A DNA stretch of 64,000 bases from Flectobacillus rivi (GTDB lineage: Bacteria > Bacteroidota > Bacteroidia > Cytophagales > Spirosomataceae). Position 1 is the stretch's first letter; the number at the start of each line of letters is the position of its first letter. Location: positions 1 to 64,000 of the forward strand of contig NZ_JASHIE010000016.1 in NCBI RefSeq assembly GCF_030056655.1, in the 5' to 3' direction. The translations under genes were made by a program, and so were the position numbers. Below the pieces are notes generated by a model, which saw only the letters and a program-made list of their open reading frames with translations, was not told the origin of the DNA and did not search any database. Positions 45,656-55,221 of the stretch are shown piece after piece.

Positions 45656-45844
45656 TTAGGTAATAATGCAAAATCAAATTGCATTAAAACGCTCTAGGCT
45701 GTAAGCCTTAGGCATTAGGCAAAAAAGCCTCAATTATTTCATGAGAAATACTATTTAACTTTTAGCCTACCGCATAAAGCCTAGAGCTTAAGGCGGGTAA
45801 AATTATTTTAATTTTGCCCACTAACTTAAGTTAGTGGGCAAAAT
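45656..45844. repeat. Dispersed intergenic repeat, family A, ending in a 34-bp palindrome
   Basis: A reverse, near-full copy: GCAAAATCAAATTGCATTAA, ACGCTCTAGGCTGTAAGCCT, GGCATTAGGCAAAAAAG, then CATAAAGCCTAGAGCTTAAG and GGGTAAAATTATTTTAATTT. The end, 45811-45844, is a perfect palindrome of two 17-base arms with no spacer, formed where the terminal sequence of one element meets its own inverse. Confidence 0.7.
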
Positions 45845-45885
45845 AAGCTTGAATAAACGAAGATTTTCTTGTTCTCCTTTATACA

Positions 45886-46054
45886 AGCTCCGTAGGAGCG
45901 ACAGTTTGGTAGCAATAAGTTTTGAGAAAAACCTTTTTTGAGCGCCGTAGGTGCGACAGAAAGCTAAAATCTGGAACTCTGTCGCACCTACGGCGCTCTT
46001 TTAATAGGTCAGGAAATAGATTCACTACTACCAAACTGTCGCTCCTACGGAGCT
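45886..46054. repeat. Nested inverted repeat with two independent stems (family B)
   Basis: Outer arms 45886-45912 and 46028-46054 pair perfectly over 27 bases (starting AGCTCCGTAGGAGCGACAG). Inside, arms 45940-45960 and 45978-45998 pair perfectly over 21 bases (GAGCGCCGTAGGTGCGACAG). Both arms are variants of one GCnCCGTAGGnGCGACAG word, so the element looks like one palindrome inserted in or grown from another. It lies between converging genes, with no coding frame. The remaining bases to 46178 hold nothing else I can name. Confidence 0.85.
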
Positions 46055-46178
46055 GTTAAAAAGATTGGGTTCTGTAAAAAATCCTAATAAACAGGCTTAT
46101 CAATTGAAGATGTAACATATTGATAATTAAAATTTTACATTCACAATTCACAACTCATAATTCAGCACTAATTCATTA

Positions 46179-47294
46179 TTACTTACTCTCTTTGAGGCTC
46201 ATTAGACTTTGATAAGCTCTTTTCGGTTCTAAAGCCCTGTCGAATAGGAGAGGATAATTTGTACGATTAGGGATAGGGAAACCGTTGAGCCAAGAGTGGC
46301 GGTCATCTACACCCCAGAAAGTGATTCTGCTAATTTTGTCTTTATGTTTCAAGAATAACTTGAAAAGCTCAGAATAGCGATTTGCCAAGGCAGTCTGAAC
46401 AGAATCTGGAAGTGAGTCTTTGTAAGGATTCATTTTTGGATCTTCTTGAAAACGCTGATTGACGTCGGCACCACGCAAATCCCAAGGATTAGGCAGTACG
46501 GTCAAGTCCAATTCGGTAAAAGCTACCTTTAATCCCATTTGTGAAAACTCCAAAATGGAATCTTCGATGTCTTTTAGGTTATTTGAATTGATACTCCAAT
46601 GCCCTTGAATCCCAACACCATTTATTTTTACACCGCTTTCTTGCAATTTTTTAATTAGTGCAATTGCTCCTTTTCGTTTGGCTGGCTGTTCGATATTGTA
46701 ATCGTTGTAGTATAACTCCGCTTTGGGGTCTACTTGAGCGGCTAATTCAAAAGCTTCTTTGATATAGGAATCTCCTAGCTTATTAAAGAAAATAGATTTG
46801 CGGTAGGTTCCATCTTCGTTGAGCGCTTCGTTCACTACGTCCCAGCTATTAATCTTGCCTGCATAGCGCCCCATTACGGTTTTGATGTGCTCTTTCATAA
46901 ATATACGTAGCGAGTCGGCGCTACTTATTTTATGAACAAAACTTGGTAATTGTGAATGCCATACCAAAGTGTGTCCAACAATATACATTTGGTTTTTGAG
47001 TCCATAATCTACAAACTTGTCAGACAAGTTGAAGTTATATCTGTTGACTTCTGGGTGAATCAACTGAGACTTCATGATATTTTCTGGAGTAATGGCATTA
47101 AACTCTTTCTTTATCAGTTGATTAGCTTTTTCGTTTCTTTCCAAAATATGCTCTGTACCAAGGGCTGTTCCTATCAGGAAATCTTCTTGATAAGCAGATT
47201 TTAGAGAGTTAACCTGTGTTTGTGCTTGCAAGCTTTGTAGACAGGCTATCGAAGCACCAAGCGTTAAAAGTGTTTTGATTTTCGTGTTCATCAT
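46179..47294 (-). CDS. GH10 endo-beta-1,4-xylanase (single domain)
   Basis: Endoxylanase of 371 residues with a signal peptide ending near residue 25 (SLQAQ). The TIM barrel has acid/base E156 in WDVVNEALN and nucleophile E261 in FTELDLTVLP. The substrate-binding segments GHTLVWHSQLP and ITFWGVDDRHSWL are typical. There is no lipobox, so it is probably periplasmic and acts on imported xylo-oligosaccharides. Two adjacent ATGs (47294 and 47291) could start it. It lies downstream of the hybrid sensor gene in the same direction. Confidence 0.95.
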   Translation of the reverse strand: MMNTKIKTLLTLGASIACLQSLQAQTQVNSLKSAYQEDFLIGTALGTEHILERNEKANQLIKKEFNAITPENIMKSQLIHPEVNRYNFNLSDKFVDYGLKNQMYIVGHTLVWHSQLPSFVHKISSADSLRIFMKEHIKTVMGRYAGKINSWDVVNEALNEDGTYRKSIFFNKLGDSYIKEAFELAAQVDPKAELYYNDYNIEQPAKRKGAIALIKKLQESGVKINGVGIQGHWSINSNNLKDIEDSILEFSQMGLKVAFTELDLTVLPNPWDLRGADVNQRFQEDPKMNPYKDSLPDSVQTALANRYSELFKLFLKHKDKISRITFWGVDDRHSWLNGFPIPNRTNYPLLFDRALEPKRAYQSLMSLKESK

Positions 47295-47407
47295 ACGTGT
47301 TTGTTGTGTACTACAAGTACATTTTTGTAAGGGATAGGTAAAAGGATAGACCTAGCAAAGAATTTTTCTTTGCCATATCTTTCGACAGAATTTAGTTTAT
47401 GAATACA

Positions 47408-47438
47408 CTAATTAGCACCATAAATGAGTGCTAATTAG
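47408..47438 (-). terminator. Small hairpin after hybrid sensor gene
   Basis: Arms CTAATTAGCAC (47408-47418) and GTGCTAATTAG (47428-47438) pair perfectly around nine bases, just after the sensor's stop codon. No T-tract is present on the minus strand, so it may be a weak terminator or a stabilising stem. Confidence 0.35.
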
Positions 47439-47446
47439 CGTGAATT

Positions 47447-50400
47447 TTATACGGGCGTTTTGCGCGTTTGTGTGATATATTCTGTTGGTGAAACATTGTA
47501 TTTTGCTTTGAATGCTCTTGCAAAGTAGTTAGGATTAGAAAATCCGACGGCATAAGCGATTTGCGAAATTTTCATATCATTCTTTTGTAAAAGTGCAATT
47601 GATTTTTTCAATTTTACCGAGCGCACATATTCCACGGGGGTTTCACCTGTCAGACTCAATACACGATTATAAAGTGTACCACGGCTCACAAACATTACTT
47701 TACTGAGTTCTTCTACGGTCAAATCAGGATCTTCGATATTTTCTTCTACATATTTTGACAGCTTCAACAAGAACTTCTCATCTTCTGACTCTATTTCTAT
47801 TTCGGGGGTTTCGAGCTGAATATGTTTGCTGTAAGTGCTTTTTAATAAGCTATTTAAGCTGAGCAAGTTTTCTATTTTGATACTGAGCAAATGAAAACTA
47901 AAAGGCTTACTCAAGTAATCACTGGCTCCAGATTCTAAGCCTTTGAGTTGGTTTACTTCTTCCGATAATACCGTAAGCATAATCACAGGAATATGCTTGG
48001 TACGAGTGTCATTTTTAATTTTTCGAACCATTTCTATTCCGTCCACCACAGGCATATTGACATCGCTCACAATCAGTTGTGGATGGTAAGATAACGCTTT
48101 TTGCCAGCCTTGTCGACCGTCAGAGGCTTCAATGACTTTGTATTTTGATTTTAAGCTTTCTACCAAATAAGCTCTCAAATCGTCGTCGTCGTCCACAATC
48201 AAAATAATCGGAAGTTCTATTTTGGGTGGTTCTGATTTGGCAAAATCCGAAATCGGTGTTACCTCAGGTTCTGTGGCTATTAGAGGCGACTGTGTTGCGT
48301 CTAAACTAGGCAGGGGTAAAGAGATAATAAAGGCACTTCCAACGCCTTCTTCGCTTTCAACTTTGATGGTTCCTCCATGAAGTTTGACAAACTCTTGGGC
48401 AATAGACAAGCCAATTCCGCTACCTTGGTTAAGAATATCGACATTGTTATTTATCTGAAAAAACCTTTCAAAAACTTTATCAGTACTATCTTTTGACAAG
48501 CCAATTCCTGTATCTCTGACAATCAATCGAATGCCTGATACCCCTTCCTGAGCTATTTGAAAGCTAACATTGCCGCCCTCGTTGGTAAATTTTATCGCAT
48601 TTGAGAGTAAATTGATGAGAATTCTCTCCATTTTATCCTTGTCAAAAGACGTATGATAATGGCTATAAACACTCACAAAGTGCAAATGAATGCTTTTGCG
48701 AACAGCGATGTACTTAAATGAATCCACGATTTCTTGGCAAAAAGATACCAAATCTCCTTCGGTGGCATTCAAGTTTAATTCGTTGGCTTCAATTTTTCTA
48801 AAATCTAATAATTGATTGACAAGGTTGAGTAATCGTTTGGCATTTCGACTAATCAAATTGAGCATTTCTAGTTTTTCAGTACTATTTTCTTGAAACATCA
48901 AATTCTCAATCGGGTTGAGCACCAAGGTAAGAGGCGTTTTTAGCTCGTGACTCAAATTGGTCAAAAACTTAACTTTCACCTTTTCAAGTTCTGTTTTTTG
49001 CTCTGCATCGTGGCGTTCTTTCTCAATCAAATGCTTCATTTCAAGTCGCTCTTGTTCAAGAACAAATTCACGTTTGAGTTTTTGAATTGAACTTCTACGA
49101 ATTCCCCACACAGTGAGTGCAATAGCAATAGCATAAAACAAATAGGCGTAATAGGTCATCCAAAAAGGCGGTTCAACGACAATTTTAATCACCTTTTCGG
49201 GGGTTTCCCATGAGCCATCTTCGCTATAAGCCTTTAGGTGAAAGGTATAACTGCCAGGGTCGAGATTGGTATAAACCGCTGTGGTGGAAGTCCCCACTTG
49301 ATTCCATTCTTTATCAAATCCTTCGAGTTTATAGGCATATCTACTTTCGTGAGGTACAGTATAATTAAGCGCCATAAAATCGAGCGAAAAGTTCTGTTTG
49401 TAACTCAAAACAATTTCTTTGGCAACAGATATGTGCTCTTGTATCTCTGAATTTTCGATTGGATTTACTTGTTTGTTGTTGATTTTCAGACTAGTAATAA
49501 CCAAGGGAGGAATATTTTTTTTCTGTAATATTTCGGCAGGATTGAAGTAATTGAAGCCATCCAAACCACCAAAAAATAACTGACCATCGGCGGTTTTTAG
49601 CCCCGAACCTATGTTGAAAGTGCTTTGTAGTACGCCATTATAATAGCTAAAGTTTCTAAACACTTTTTTCTCGTCATCAAACGAACTAATCCCCTTGTTG
49701 GTACTGACCCAAATTTTGCCTTTTGAGTCTTCTAATATTTTGTAAATCACATCATTAGACAAAGAATATGATTCATCAAATATTTCAAATGTGTGAGATT
49801 GAGGTTTATACAAGCAAAGTCCCCCTCCTTGTGCGCCAACCCAAATTCGACCTGCATGGTCACAATAAATACTCTGAACTTTATCGATAGGAAGTTTGCT
49901 ATTGGCATGATTCAGCACCGTGAATTTTTTTTGTTGACGATTGAAAATCGCAATACCTGTACCATTTGAAGCAAACCAAATATTTCCATTTTTATCTTCT
50001 TCAATAGCAGTAATAAAACCATTTAAAGGGATTTTTTGAGAAGGTTGTAGTCCAAAGTCTTTCTCTGTCGTAACAACAGACTGTTGAATAGGGTCAAATA
50101 GATAGACCCCATTGCCATTTGTTCCGAGCCAAATTTTTCCTTGGCTATCTGTTTTGATACAGTTGACGGGCAAATCTCTAGTATCTGTTGGACTGTAAGG
50201 CAAGAAATAGTATTTAGAAGCGCCAGTAGTCATGTCGACACTATAAAAACCTCGCTGATAGGTGCCTACCAAAAGCATTTTTCCTGAAACTCCCAAAGCA
50301 ATAATCGAAGCGGTATTGGCTTTTGCTTCTTTGAGTTTATAAGGATGAATCTGCCCTGTTCTGCGATTCCAGACATTGAGTCCTGTCCCTTCAGTACCTA

Positions 50401-51535
50401 TAAAAATATCTCCCGTTGGACTTTCAGCAAAAGCCATTACAGAGCTGCCAGTTAGTCCGTTGGGGTCATATACATTGTAATGTTTATGGTTAAAGAATGT
50501 TAGATTTGAGTCATATTTATTAACGCCACCTTGATGGATAGCTACCCAATAAATCCCTGCGTCGTCAATGTAAATATCTCGTACTGAGCGACCTCCGTTG
50601 TAGATAAAAAAACTATTGGGTTCGACAGGCGAGCTTTTTACACGAATTACTTTTCCTGTTTTGGGGTCAAGTATATTAAGTCCACCATCTGAACCTATCC
50701 AAAGTTGCCCGTTTTTGTCAAAAACCAATTTATGAATTGTATTGCTTGCAATAGTGGTAACATCGTTGGGGTTAGTTACATAGTGCTGAAAAGCCGTTCG
50801 GTTTTTGTCTAGAACATTAATACCTCCTTGGTCTATTCCAACCCAAAGTTCACCTTGCTTGCCTTCGATAATACAATTAATATAGTTGCGGCTGATACTT
50901 TTGGGATTTTCGTTGCTGTGAAGGTATCTGTTAAATTGCTTGTTTTGAGGATTATACTGATGAAGTCCATCGGCAGTACCTACCCAAATGTAGTTTTGAG
51001 CATCTTCATAAATACAGTTGATGATATTTGAGTTTAGTTGAGTGGCATCCTTAGGATTGGCTCTAAAAGCAATTGTTTTTTGCGTTTTTGGGTCAAAAAG
51101 GAATAAGCCAGAGTAAGTTCCCACCCAAATTTTACCATTATGGTCGGCATACAAAGAAGTAATCCAACCATAATTAGTAAAATCATAATTAATAAAAGAA
51201 TCAAGATTTAGATTATAAACAGATAAGGTAAAATTCGTTGCAAGCCATATTTGCCCGTTTTTATCTTGTATCAAGTCATTAACAGGGCCTCTACCAATAC
51301 TGGTTTTGTCGGTTTCTTTATGACGATATACTTTAAAATTTTGTCCATCAAACTTGTTCAGACCATCTTCGGTACCAAACCACATAAATCCGTTTTTGTC
51401 CTTGATAATAGCATTGATAGAATTGGAGGAAAGCCCATTTTTACTACTAAAATTGATAAATTTATACTCCTTCTGTTGTGTGAAACCACAGAAATGAAAT
51501 AGAATTAAGAATAAAAAAATAATGCTTTTCCTCAT
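47447..51535 (-). CDS. Hybrid two-component system sensor/regulator (HTCS)
   Basis: One-protein sensor and transcription factor of about 1,362 residues that should switch on the xylan genes. Signal peptide, then about 14 two-bladed-propeller (Reg_prop) repeats with NGxxWFGTEDG/IWVGT-type motifs (about 25-700). A Y_Y_Y domain (about 715-790) and transmembrane segment (about 795-815) follow. HisKA has LSHELKTPLTLVLNP, HATPase_c has GSGIGLSIAQEFV, the receiver has LIVSDVNMPVVDG, and a C-terminal AraC helix-turn-helix contains ISQIAYAVGFSNPNYFARAF. Xylan HTCS proteins bind xylo-oligosaccharides in the periplasm. The ATG at 51535 starts the signal peptide (51544 is also possible). Confidence 0.95.
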   Translation of the reverse strand: MRKSIIFLFLILFHFCGFTQQKEYKFINFSSKNGLSSNSINAIIKDKNGFMWFGTEDGLNKFDGQNFKVYRHKETDKTSIGRGPVNDLIQDKNGQIWLATNFTLSVYNLNLDSFINYDFTNYGWITSLYADHNGKIWVGTYSGLFLFDPKTQKTIAFRANPKDATQLNSNIINCIYEDAQNYIWVGTADGLHQYNPQNKQFNRYLHSNENPKSISRNYINCIIEGKQGELWVGIDQGGINVLDKNRTAFQHYVTNPNDVTTIASNTIHKLVFDKNGQLWIGSDGGLNILDPKTGKVIRVKSSPVEPNSFFIYNGGRSVRDIYIDDAGIYWVAIHQGGVNKYDSNLTFFNHKHYNVYDPNGLTGSSVMAFAESPTGDIFIGTEGTGLNVWNRRTGQIHPYKLKEAKANTASIIALGVSGKMLLVGTYQRGFYSVDMTTGASKYYFLPYSPTDTRDLPVNCIKTDSQGKIWLGTNGNGVYLFDPIQQSVVTTEKDFGLQPSQKIPLNGFITAIEEDKNGNIWFASNGTGIAIFNRQQKKFTVLNHANSKLPIDKVQSIYCDHAGRIWVGAQGGGLCLYKPQSHTFEIFDESYSLSNDVIYKILEDSKGKIWVSTNKGISSFDDEKKVFRNFSYYNGVLQSTFNIGSGLKTADGQLFFGGLDGFNYFNPAEILQKKNIPPLVITSLKINNKQVNPIENSEIQEHISVAKEIVLSYKQNFSLDFMALNYTVPHESRYAYKLEGFDKEWNQVGTSTTAVYTNLDPGSYTFHLKAYSEDGSWETPEKVIKIVVEPPFWMTYYAYLFYAIAIALTVWGIRRSSIQKLKREFVLEQERLEMKHLIEKERHDAEQKTELEKVKVKFLTNLSHELKTPLTLVLNPIENLMFQENSTEKLEMLNLISRNAKRLLNLVNQLLDFRKIEANELNLNATEGDLVSFCQEIVDSFKYIAVRKSIHLHFVSVYSHYHTSFDKDKMERILINLLSNAIKFTNEGGNVSFQIAQEGVSGIRLIVRDTGIGLSKDSTDKVFERFFQINNNVDILNQGSGIGLSIAQEFVKLHGGTIKVESEEGVGSAFIISLPLPSLDATQSPLIATEPEVTPISDFAKSEPPKIELPIILIVDDDDDLRAYLVESLKSKYKVIEASDGRQGWQKALSYHPQLIVSDVNMPVVDGIEMVRKIKNDTRTKHIPVIMLTVLSEEVNQLKGLESGASDYLSKPFSFHLLSIKIENLLSLNSLLKSTYSKHIQLETPEIEIESEDEKFLLKLSKYVEENIEDPDLTVEELSKVMFVSRGTLYNRVLSLTGETPVEYVRSVKLKKSIALLQKNDMKISQIAYAVGFSNPNYFARAFKAKYNVSPTEYITQTRKTPV

Positions 51536-51638
51536 AGTAATCATAAAATTTCTTCACAGGATTTTGGACTAAATCAACTACTGGGAATTACCAATAGTTA
51601 TTTCTAAAAGTAAAAATACCTATATTCTACCTTGAATA

Positions 51639-51935
51639 AGTTAGTGGGCAAAATTAAAAGAATTTTACCCGCATTAAGCTCTAGGCTTTATGCTGTAAGC
51701 TAAAACGCATGGTTCATAAAAGCCTTGAAGCATTGGATTGCTAAATCCCAAAGCAACCCAATGTCCAAAAGCTATAGGTATAAGGTTAAGTGATATCTTT
51801 GGAGAGTACAAAGACTCTTAAACAATTTTGGATATCGGATGTTGGATTTCGGAAGTGTAAGTTTCTATTTGTAAAAAATAAAGGCATCTTGTTACATATC
51901 CGAAATCAGCAATCCCAAATCTGAAATAGTTTGAA
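51639..51935. repeat. Two intergenic repeats: family A copy and family D copy
   Basis: 51639-51710 holds GTGGGCAAAATTAAAAGAAT, TTTACCCGCATTAAGCTCTA and GGCTTTATGCTGTAAGC (family A, truncated). 51825-51935 holds GGATATCGGATGTTGGATTT and, inverted, ATCCGAAATCAGCAATCCCA (family D), giving a loose hairpin. The gap from 51536 to 51958 shows no gene; it separates the xylan import operon's end from the sensor's start. Confidence 0.6.
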
Positions 51936-51958
51936 ATCTATGACCCACTGTGTAATCT

Positions 51959-54118
51959 CTACTTGCTTGTATTAGCTTTAATTGCATCAGCTACATACGA
52001 GTAAGCTAGTTTACGAACATATTGCCCATTCCAAAGACCGATTGGCTCATCAGCTCTCCAACTCGAATTGGCAGGACTATCAAGCGGACTCCAAATAGTA
52101 ATACCATATCTTTGAGCTGCTGGAATTAGTTCAAAGTATTTATCAATCACATACTTATACATTTCGGCTTGTGCTTGATATTGTTCTTTGGTAGCGTTAG
52201 CGGTTTTGACACCACCTAAGCCAATATCCAACTCTGAGATTTTAATTAACTTACCACTAGCTGCTAATAGTTTGAACATCTCAGCTATTCTGTTTTTGTC
52301 CGAAGTGATACTAATATGCATTTGTGTGCCTATGCCATCTACTTTGGCACCTTTACTCTCGATATAATTTACGTAAGCAATGATTCCTTTACATTTGTCA
52401 AGACTATATTCAAGATTATAGTCATTAATAAATAGCTTATCGTCTGGATTACCGTATTTTCTGGCCAATTGGAACGCTGTTACTGCGTAGTCTTTGCCAA
52501 GATAATCTTGCCAGAAAAACTCATCTGAAGCAATCGTTGTGCGACCTACAGCAGTTTTTAGCTCGTAAGGTTTTCCATCGTCCATAGGCTCATTCACAAC
52601 GTCCCAAGCTTTTACATACGATTTACTAACGCCCATAATACCTGACATCCATGTATCTAAAGCACTGCCTATCAAACTAGTCTTTTCGGTTGCGGTTTTT
52701 TCTGCCAACGTAACTGCACCACCTGAAGCTTTGGTACTTTTTAGAACTACGTTATCGATATACACTGTACCTGCAAATTCTCCATAACTGAATACCAATC
52801 TGGATTTATCAGTGCCCGAAGCGGTAGTTGTTAACTCTATTAGTTTCCATTCTTTGGTAACTGGAACTTGACCATAGCCATTCGATGTGTAAGACGCACT
52901 TTGCAATTCTGGTCTAATGATTCCTTCAGCAGTACCTTTTACCCAAAATGAAAGTACATACGACTCGCCATTGTTAAGGTTTTTCCCTAAATCATATAAT
53001 GTTTGAACATCCCAATAATTGGCTGATTTTGTGGGATTTGTTACAAAAAAGGCTTTTCCTTTATTGTTATACCCTAAACCATCAGCCGTTATACCTCTCG
53101 ACGAGCTACCGCCCCAGCCTCCCCAACCTGAGCCTGACTCAAAATCGCCATTGGCTACAAGGTTGGAGACTACTGGAGTTCCTTGGGTATCATAGACATA
53201 GAGGTTGTTGATGTCGATGTAATAATTCACATTAGGTTTATAACCCAAATCAAAGTTGAGCTTAATACTAGATCCAGTAAAATCACTAATCTGGAATCTA
53301 ATTTCTTTCCAAGAAATACCTGTTGTAAAAGTAGTAGAAGCCTTTCCAGATTTGGTCCAATCGATTGAAGGGGTATTATTGCTAAGTCCTTCAAAAGAGA
53401 TACGTCCTTCACCTGCTACGTCCGATTTGATATAACATACCACCTCATATTTATGTCCTGGCACAACAGTAACCGAAGGGCTTGTCAGTTGTAAAGCAGT
53501 CGCCGAGGACGAAGTAGCCGATGCACTCAGTTTTATCGCCTTCGTACCTGCTCCCATACCTGCGTTATTGGCAATCGAAATACCTGCCCCGCTATTGGCT
53601 TGATTCCAACCTGTAAAAAGATTATTGTTTAAAGGGTTAGTGTTTAGGTCGTTAGGAAAAGATGGCGCTGTTACGAGCATAGGTGCAATCAGGCTATTGA
53701 GATAGCTCGCATTTTGATTTGCATGCCAGCAAAGGGTATGTCCGTAAACGGTAGTACCTGCTTCTTTGGCGGCAGCCAGTAGTTTGGATACGTTGTCTAA
53801 TGCCAAAGAGCCATTAGACTGTACCACAGCGCCATGCTTCATTTCATATCCTAGGGCAATTTCATCGAAATTTTTATTGGCTAGGCGATACATTACCCCT
53901 TTGTTGACGTAGTCGTTGAGAGAAAGCGCTACGCCAAATTTAAAATTAGGATTAGAGGTGCGGTTGATATAGGATTTGAGCGCGGGATAGGCGTCAATAT
54001 TTTCTTGTAAAGCAACACTTTCGGGTTTGGTTGTGGCAAACTCCAATGGCTCATATTTGGTACACGAAGCCAATACAATACTTGTGAACCCTAAAGCTAT
54101 TTGATATAATTTATTCAT
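51959..54118 (-). CDS. Surface GH10 endoxylanase with two CBM modules inserted in the barrel
   Basis: Outer-surface lipoprotein xylanase of 719 residues. Lipobox LASC puts the lipidated Cys at 19. GH10 begins at about 41 (GHTLCWHANQN near 126-136), is interrupted by two CBM4/22-type beta-sandwich modules (about 160-312 and 318-465), and resumes at about 475. Acid/base E510 lies in AWDVVNEP and nucleophile E629 in KISELDIG. This split layout matches Xyn10C of Prevotella and related Bacteroides enzymes that cut xylan outside the cell. It is the last gene of the SusC/SusD operon, 24 bp after the lipoprotein gene. Confidence 0.95.
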   Translation of the reverse strand: MNKLYQIALGFTSIVLASCTKYEPLEFATTKPESVALQENIDAYPALKSYINRTSNPNFKFGVALSLNDYVNKGVMYRLANKNFDEIALGYEMKHGAVVQSNGSLALDNVSKLLAAAKEAGTTVYGHTLCWHANQNASYLNSLIAPMLVTAPSFPNDLNTNPLNNNLFTGWNQANSGAGISIANNAGMGAGTKAIKLSASATSSSATALQLTSPSVTVVPGHKYEVVCYIKSDVAGEGRISFEGLSNNTPSIDWTKSGKASTTFTTGISWKEIRFQISDFTGSSIKLNFDLGYKPNVNYYIDINNLYVYDTQGTPVVSNLVANGDFESGSGWGGWGGSSSRGITADGLGYNNKGKAFFVTNPTKSANYWDVQTLYDLGKNLNNGESYVLSFWVKGTAEGIIRPELQSASYTSNGYGQVPVTKEWKLIELTTTASGTDKSRLVFSYGEFAGTVYIDNVVLKSTKASGGAVTLAEKTATEKTSLIGSALDTWMSGIMGVSKSYVKAWDVVNEPMDDGKPYELKTAVGRTTIASDEFFWQDYLGKDYAVTAFQLARKYGNPDDKLFINDYNLEYSLDKCKGIIAYVNYIESKGAKVDGIGTQMHISITSDKNRIAEMFKLLAASGKLIKISELDIGLGGVKTANATKEQYQAQAEMYKYVIDKYFELIPAAQRYGITIWSPLDSPANSSWRADEPIGLWNGQYVRKLAYSYVADAIKANTSK

Positions 54119-54142
54119 AGTAAAACAGTTCTAAAGATGAGT

Positions 54143-55102
54143 TTACTTAGCTACAGGAGTAAAAGTTTCCATTGTTACAGCACGATCACGCATGACCAAA
54201 GTATCCGAAGTGACTACTTTCATACCAGTTAGGTTTACTTCGTAGTTGAGATAAAGCGCATCGCGGTCCTTATTGCCCCAACTATTTTTTTCACCTTTCT
54301 TGACAAAAGCACCTGTGCCCGTAGCCGTAATACCAGAAGTAGCTGACGAAATTGTACATTTTCCGTTATTGTCAAATTTCAATAGTAAAGAGGTACTGAT
54401 ATTTTTTCCGTCTTTATCTTTAAAAACAACTGGAAAAGTAAGCTCTGTTAAAGATTTTGTCGAAAGCATATTCACTTCATCTTTTTCTACATATTGAGCA
54501 TGTCTTACAATTGTTTGATTGAAGGATCCTGAAACGACATCTTTTCCTCTTCTCAAATAGTTACCATGCCAAGAATTCACAAATTTTAAAGCATAAAGCA
54601 CAAAATGCTTTCCATAAAGAATAGAATCCGCATCGGTGACCTTCGTCATGGTTAATGGAATAACATACGTATTCTTAATTGCCTTAGGATCAGCAAAAAA
54701 AGCGTCCGTAAGTTGTACATCAACACTCCCAGCAATAGTCCCAGATGGGATAATGATTTTGTCAGAGGCTAGCTTGAAATAGCTGCTTGGCATCGGTAGA
54801 ATTTCGTCTTTACCAGAGCCAAATCGCATCCCACTTCCTAGTATCGAGTTATCTACAGCCACCGTTACTGCTACATCTTTTTTGCTGTAATACGCACCAC
54901 CCAACGCTGCATAAATTTGACATTTATACTGGTTATCGAGTTCGTTGTTTACCGTCAAATCTTCTCCTAAAGTGATGGTTCTTACAGGATATTGATAAGC
55001 AAAATAGACAGTTTGGTACTTGTAGTCTGGAAACTCCTTTTCGGTATTACACGAAATGAGTCCCATCATGAATATTACTAATATGAAAATCGAATTCTTC
55101 AT
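54143..55102 (-). CDS. Surface glycan-binding lipoprotein (XusE-like, DUF1735/DUF5627 type)
   Basis: A 319-residue lipoprotein (lipobox LISC, Cys18) followed by acidic residues as in surface-exposed Bacteroidota lipoproteins. The N-terminal half has YQTVYFAYQYPVRTITLGED and SGTIAGSVDVQLTDAFF, typical of DUF1735-type beta-sandwich proteins. The C-terminal half resembles the DUF5627 part (GNYLRRGKDVV, LYLNYEVNL). By position between SusD and GH10 it corresponds to XusE of the Prevotella xylan operon, thought to bind xylan at the surface. Confidence 0.8.
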   Translation of the reverse strand: MKNSIFILVIFMMGLISCNTEKEFPDYKYQTVYFAYQYPVRTITLGEDLTVNNELDNQYKCQIYAALGGAYYSKKDVAVTVAVDNSILGSGMRFGSGKDEILPMPSSYFKLASDKIIIPSGTIAGSVDVQLTDAFFADPKAIKNTYVIPLTMTKVTDADSILYGKHFVLYALKFVNSWHGNYLRRGKDVVSGSFNQTIVRHAQYVEKDEVNMLSTKSLTELTFPVVFKDKDGKNISTSLLLKFDNNGKCTISSATSGITATGTGAFVKKGEKNSWGNKDRDALYLNYEVNLTGMKVVTSDTLVMRDRAVTMETFTPVAK

Positions 55103-55221
55103 AAGAATAAAGATGTTGTTTGTCAGAATTTCAGCCTAGCTTAAAATATGCTCAGCCAAGCTGAAATTCGACTTTTGAGAAATTTTATATACTTAATTGT
55201 TGCGCTAATTTCAAGAGCTTC

